From Strix aluco (taxonomy: Eukaryota > Chordata > Aves > Strigiformes > Strigidae), in the NCBI RefSeq assembly GCF_031877795.1, contig NC_133934.1, positions 104,658,610-104,722,609 of the forward strand: DNA of 64,000 nucleotides. The letters are read 5' to 3'. Shown here piece by piece: positions 60,332-64,000 of this stretch (the stretch's first letter is position 1; the number at the start of each line of letters is the position of its first letter). The position numbers and the translations under genes are program-made. Under the pieces are notes generated by a model that had not been told where the DNA came from, did not search any database, and saw nothing but the letters and a program-made list of their open reading frames with translations.

Positions 60332-60785
60332 TTGGAGTGAGTCCAGAGGAGGGTCACAAGGATGATCAGGGGGCTGGAGCACCTCCCTTATGAGGACAGG
60401 CTGAGAGAGTTGGGGGTGTTCAGCCTGGAGAAGAGAAGGCTCCGGGGAAACATTATAGCAGCCTTCCAGTACTTAAAGGGGGCCTACAGGAAAGATGGGG
60501 AGGGACTTTTTGCAAGGGCATGTAGTGATAGGACAAGGGGTAATGACTTTAAACTGAAAGAGGGAAGATTTAGGTTAGATGTAAGGAAGAAGTTCTTCAC
60601 TGTGAGGGTGGTGAGGCACTGGAACAGGTTGCCCAGAGAAGCTGTGGCTGCCCCCTCCCTGGAAGTGTTCAAGGCCAGGTTGGATGGGGCTCTGATCAAC
60701 CTGGTCTAGTGGAAGGTGTCCCTGCCCATGGCAGGGGGGTTGGAACTAGTCCAACCCAAACCATTCTGTGATTCTATGATTCTAT
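60332..60785 (+). mobile_element. CR1 LINE, 5'-truncated 3' end
   Basis: This is a typical avian CR1 3' fragment. It opens with the common 'ggagtgagtccagaggaggg' area, contains a continuous reading frame for the C-terminal end of the CR1 ORF2 protein (60362-60709, with [13 protein letters not shown] and [13 protein letters not shown]), and ends in the diagnostic ATTCTGTG-ATTCTATG-ATTCTAT octamer tail. The frame has no internal stop for about 115 codons, so the copy is moderately young. Before the tail the usual stretch between 'ggaact' and 'ccaaccc' appears shortened by roughly 20 bases (near 60750). CR1 moves by target-primed reverse transcription, and most copies, like this one, are 5'-truncated and inactive. 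Confidence 0.93.
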
Positions 60786-63700
60786 TTAAATAATGTGTTT
60801 CAATCGTGAGAGAAAAAAAGCAAAATCATAGGAGGAAGAAAAATTTTAACTATTTCTGCTGGCATAGTACTGGCAAATACAGGGATCTCACAATCATAAT
60901 GGAGATTAAGTGGAGCTGGGTGTGCATATTTGTTATGGATCAAAGATAGGATATAGTGATTAGAAGAATGACGATGCTTTCAACACTCACAAAGGGATTG
61001 AATGTGTGATTTATAACACTAATTCCACAAAACCTTTCTATGGCTGCTTACTGCACAAGGGATTCAATATGGATTGATCACCGAAAAAACCCCAAACCTA
61101 CTTCCTTCAGCTAAGCTGGATCAAACCCTTGCAACTAACCAACACGCTTTTCAATATTGAAACTCTCTGATTTAAGAGGTTATTTTCCCCCACCTGTTTA
61201 CTCCACTCTTCTGCTACAGATTACTGTCCCCACAGAGTAACTGTGAAGTTTGTGTGCTACATTCCCAGTGGACATACTTCACAGCTCAGTATTTTAGCTT
61301 ATAATTAATTGATTTTTCTCTGAGTATTTATGGCCATTTGATATATATGCATGGCAGAAATATAAAAACAAAGATGTTGATGCCCTGAAAGAGCAAAAAG
61401 TAGTCCGTAGCCTGAGGATACATACCTCTGATGTTCTATTTACTACCAGTCAGAAGCACAGCTTCTACCTGCCGCTGGTTCTACCAGGGGACTTTGGAAA
61501 GTCATTCAAACTCTCTTTGTTCTAGCTCCTGGTCTCTAAAATGGGATAATGCTACTTGGGCATCATGGTGAAACTGTATTTGTAAATATGCTGTTATCTT
61601 GCTGGAACTATTGCACTGGTGAATAGTTTTGAGCAACTGTACTGCCATTTTGAGACTAGACTAGTGCTTTGGCTGTAGCACACTGAAAGGGAAAGAACAG
61701 CATCCCCCAGCCTGGCTGAGCAGCTTTTGGACTATTTCATGTGAAAAGAGTTTCACAGCCAGCTGGAAAAGGATACCAAGGCAAGGCTTAGCATCTAGTG
61801 ACAGACTAGATGTAAGCCACAGAAGAGCTAGCAAAATAGTTATGCTCTTACTTTTGTTTTTCCTTTAAATATTTGCTATTCAGCTTTCCAAGGACTCTTT
61901 CTGGCATTTTCTGGAGACCTCATACCAGGATGTACATATTTCATATTCACCGTGCTGTCCTGATTCCTGATTGCCTAGATGAAGGTGACTATTGGAAGCA
62001 CCACTAACTCCTCCTGACTGTGTTCCAGTTTCCACCTAAGGCCTGTGGGGCACTATGTGCACCTTGTTCTCATTTCAGCATGAACTTGGATCATGGCAGC
62101 GGTGTGCACTGGGAGTGGGACTTCCTACATGGCATGGACTCAGTTTAGCAGAAAAGAAACTGCATTTTCCACTCTCTCCAACCAACTGAACAATTTTTTA
62201 ATGATCACTTTTCTTTCTAAAAAGAAAAAACCCTTCCTTGTAACATTAATAGACTAATAACTTAGATGATACAATTTATGTAAAATTAGAAAGCTTAGTG
62301 ATCTGGTGAGGCCTAATTAAGAAAAATAATAATGTGTACCCAGGGACTGAACTTGCACAAGGTTTTCCTAATCTAGATCCACTTACTAAGTATAAGGATT
62401 CATCTACTGATTAAATTTTGGACTTTGCAAGCTACAGAGATAGGGCTTAACCTGTTTAACTGAATACTTAATAAAAAAACCACCTTCAGCCTTCAAGCAT
62501 CGTTGTGATCATTAAGAGAGGGGCACATAATAATACCTGGGGAAAGGGGAAAAAGCTTTCCCTGTTTTCCTGTGTATCAGAGACAAGAACCTTTGCAGCT
62601 GTCATCTCTGGAGCTCAAGCTGAAAGTCTGGAGGATATATTGGCAACACTCCTGGAATGACTGCTAAGCAGTGTGTGTGGCTTAGTAGGGGAAAAATATA
62701 GCATTTGGGATTTAACTTGACAACAGCTCCCCTTGGGTGCTTACTCCCTTTGCTTACAAGACCTAGGGTCTAAATGCTGTAGAACAGGAAACATTTATGA
62801 ACCAAGGTTTTTCTTGCAGCCTAACTACATTCCCCAGGGGCCAGCCCCTGGTCTGCTGCAAGCAGAGCTGAGAGATAACAGATACAGTAAGATATTACAG
62901 CATACTAGTTTTCTATTTTACCAGAACTATTAACCTAAAGAGGAAACCCATGTCTAAAGATTTTTCCTTCTTCCTAAGTTTTTTTGATGCAAATCTGTCT
63001 TGCCATGTAGCAGCTACTTACTGGAACTTCCTGATGCAAATACCTCTTCACATGCAGGGCCTTTTCTTCCACATCCCACTGTGACTCCTGCAGAGAGGAA
63101 CAGTTCTAGGTAAACAAAATTGTTGCGGCTTTACTTGCTGTTTAACTACTTTCAAATGAGTCTGTTCTCTAGGCTTACAACTGCATTAAACTGCTTGTAG
63201 GATTCATCTTCAATGAGGCAATCAAAAACTTCATTCCTGTTCTGAACCACTCTAATGGCCTGGACAGCTAACGGGAATCCTTCAACACAGATCAACTACT
63301 TCATCTTCCACCTTCTGCTCCTCCAACTACTCTGGGATTCCTGCTAGAGAGAGGAAGAAGCAAATTAGACACCAAATAGATAGGCTTCCTAGGGCATATT
63401 ACAGGGCTTTAGTCAGTTATCTTGCTATCAGAAGAAAAACCGCTATTAATTGGGATATAATGTGACTGGCTAATGAGCTTTTAATCTTCAACAAATTTTT
63501 AGTTGCATTAGCAAGCTAAAAGTTAGTCATCTAGCCCAGTGTAAGAAGCATTGTTTGCAAGAAGTACACTGGCTACCTCCTTGAACTCCAGGAATACAAT
63601 TAGGTAGGAAAAAACAAACCTACAAAGCTGAAAGCTACAAAGAAAAGAAAGGGTAACGGAAGACATGTGCCTGTTAGATCAGTGGAGTCTTTCAATCAGT

Positions 63701-64000
63701 TGAGTGTCATATCTGAATCCAATATATGCTGTTAGGACCCTACAGTTCCTTGTTATCACATGGGCGTTTGGGCACCCAAACTGAAGAAAAAACCTCACAA
63801 CTTTATTTTTACCCATCATAAGAGACTTAAGTGGATTACAAGTGTAATTTTGTGAACTGTCGTAGTCCAGAGATTCATGGAAATTTCAGTTCTCTGAGTT
63901 CAGATTATATGTGGGAAATTTCCCCCCCCCCCCCCCCTTACTCCTATAAGCTGCTTTGCTTTGCTTGTGTTCTAGACAACCAGCCTTCTTAGAAACCTGG
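60786..64000. other. Intergenic DNA, no gene seen
   Basis: AT-rich sequence with no coding similarity recognised. The only distinct items are a C16 homopolymer at 63922-63937 and scattered A-rich patches. Confidence 0.5.
63922..63937 (+). repeat. Homopolymer C run (16 bases)
   Basis: Sixteen consecutive C in otherwise AT-rich DNA. The length is assembly-sensitive. Confidence 0.9.

Noticed and set aside
57881-64000. TTC6 exons expected by mammalian synteny
   Set aside because: No tetratricopeptide-like translation flanked by splice sites could be recognised. TTC6 may start further away or be absent.
1-64000. CRISPR arrays, prokaryotic operons, viral or endogenous retroviral genes
   Set aside because: No direct-repeat/spacer arrays, no ribosome-binding-site operon structure and no gag/pol/env-like frames were seen. 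The window is ordinary avian nuclear DNA.

Overview
The window reads as bird (Aves) nuclear DNA. Two genes are identifiable, FOXA1 and the 3' end of MIPOL1. Their order and opposed orientation match the conserved vertebrate block MIPOL1 - FOXA1 - (TTC6). The repeats are also avian: CR1 LINE pieces, one ending in the ATTCTATG-type octamer tail, very old decayed amniote repeats, and little else. No exact species can be named from the sequence.

Layout. 1-18603 is the last intron of MIPOL1 (+ strand), with no second exon that I can recognise and some ancient repeat debris near 12.6-13.3 kb. 18604-18670 is the terminal MIPOL1 coding exon, encoding 21 residues and a stop. 18671 to about 20.6 kb is its 3' UTR or flank. 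An old antisense CR1 copy occupies about 20.6-21.8 kb. 21.8-34.2 kb is AT-rich intergenic DNA with a (GGATAT)n microsatellite at 26.06 kb and stretches that look like conserved non-coding DNA. From 34.8 to 57.1 kb the base composition changes. CpG-rich islands alternate with AT-rich, homeobox/FOX-site-bearing stretches, the usual look of the Polycomb-type domain around a developmental transcription factor.

FOXA1 lies in that domain on the - strand: exon 1 (52115-52044, 24 codons), a 2.4 kb intron with textbook donor, branch point and acceptor, exon 2 (49619-48357), and a 3' UTR of about 1.3 kb ending at a polyadenylation signal at 47037-47042. The spliced product is 444 residues with an intact forkhead domain. 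Upstream of FOXA1 the CpG islands continue to 57.1 kb and stop at an (ATTTT)n repeat. A conserved-looking AT-rich segment follows, then ordinary intergenic DNA with one CR1 3' fragment at 60.3-60.8 kb.

Functionally this is a regulatory landscape around one pioneer transcription factor gene. The most interesting material is non-coding: the island at 34.8-35.7 kb with a TATA-like element, AT-rich blocks between the islands, FOX-type motifs including a 10 bp inverted pair at 39.9 kb, and a possible divergent transcript upstream of FOXA1. I found no exotic gene system. Statements about conservation are pattern judgements made without an alignment.
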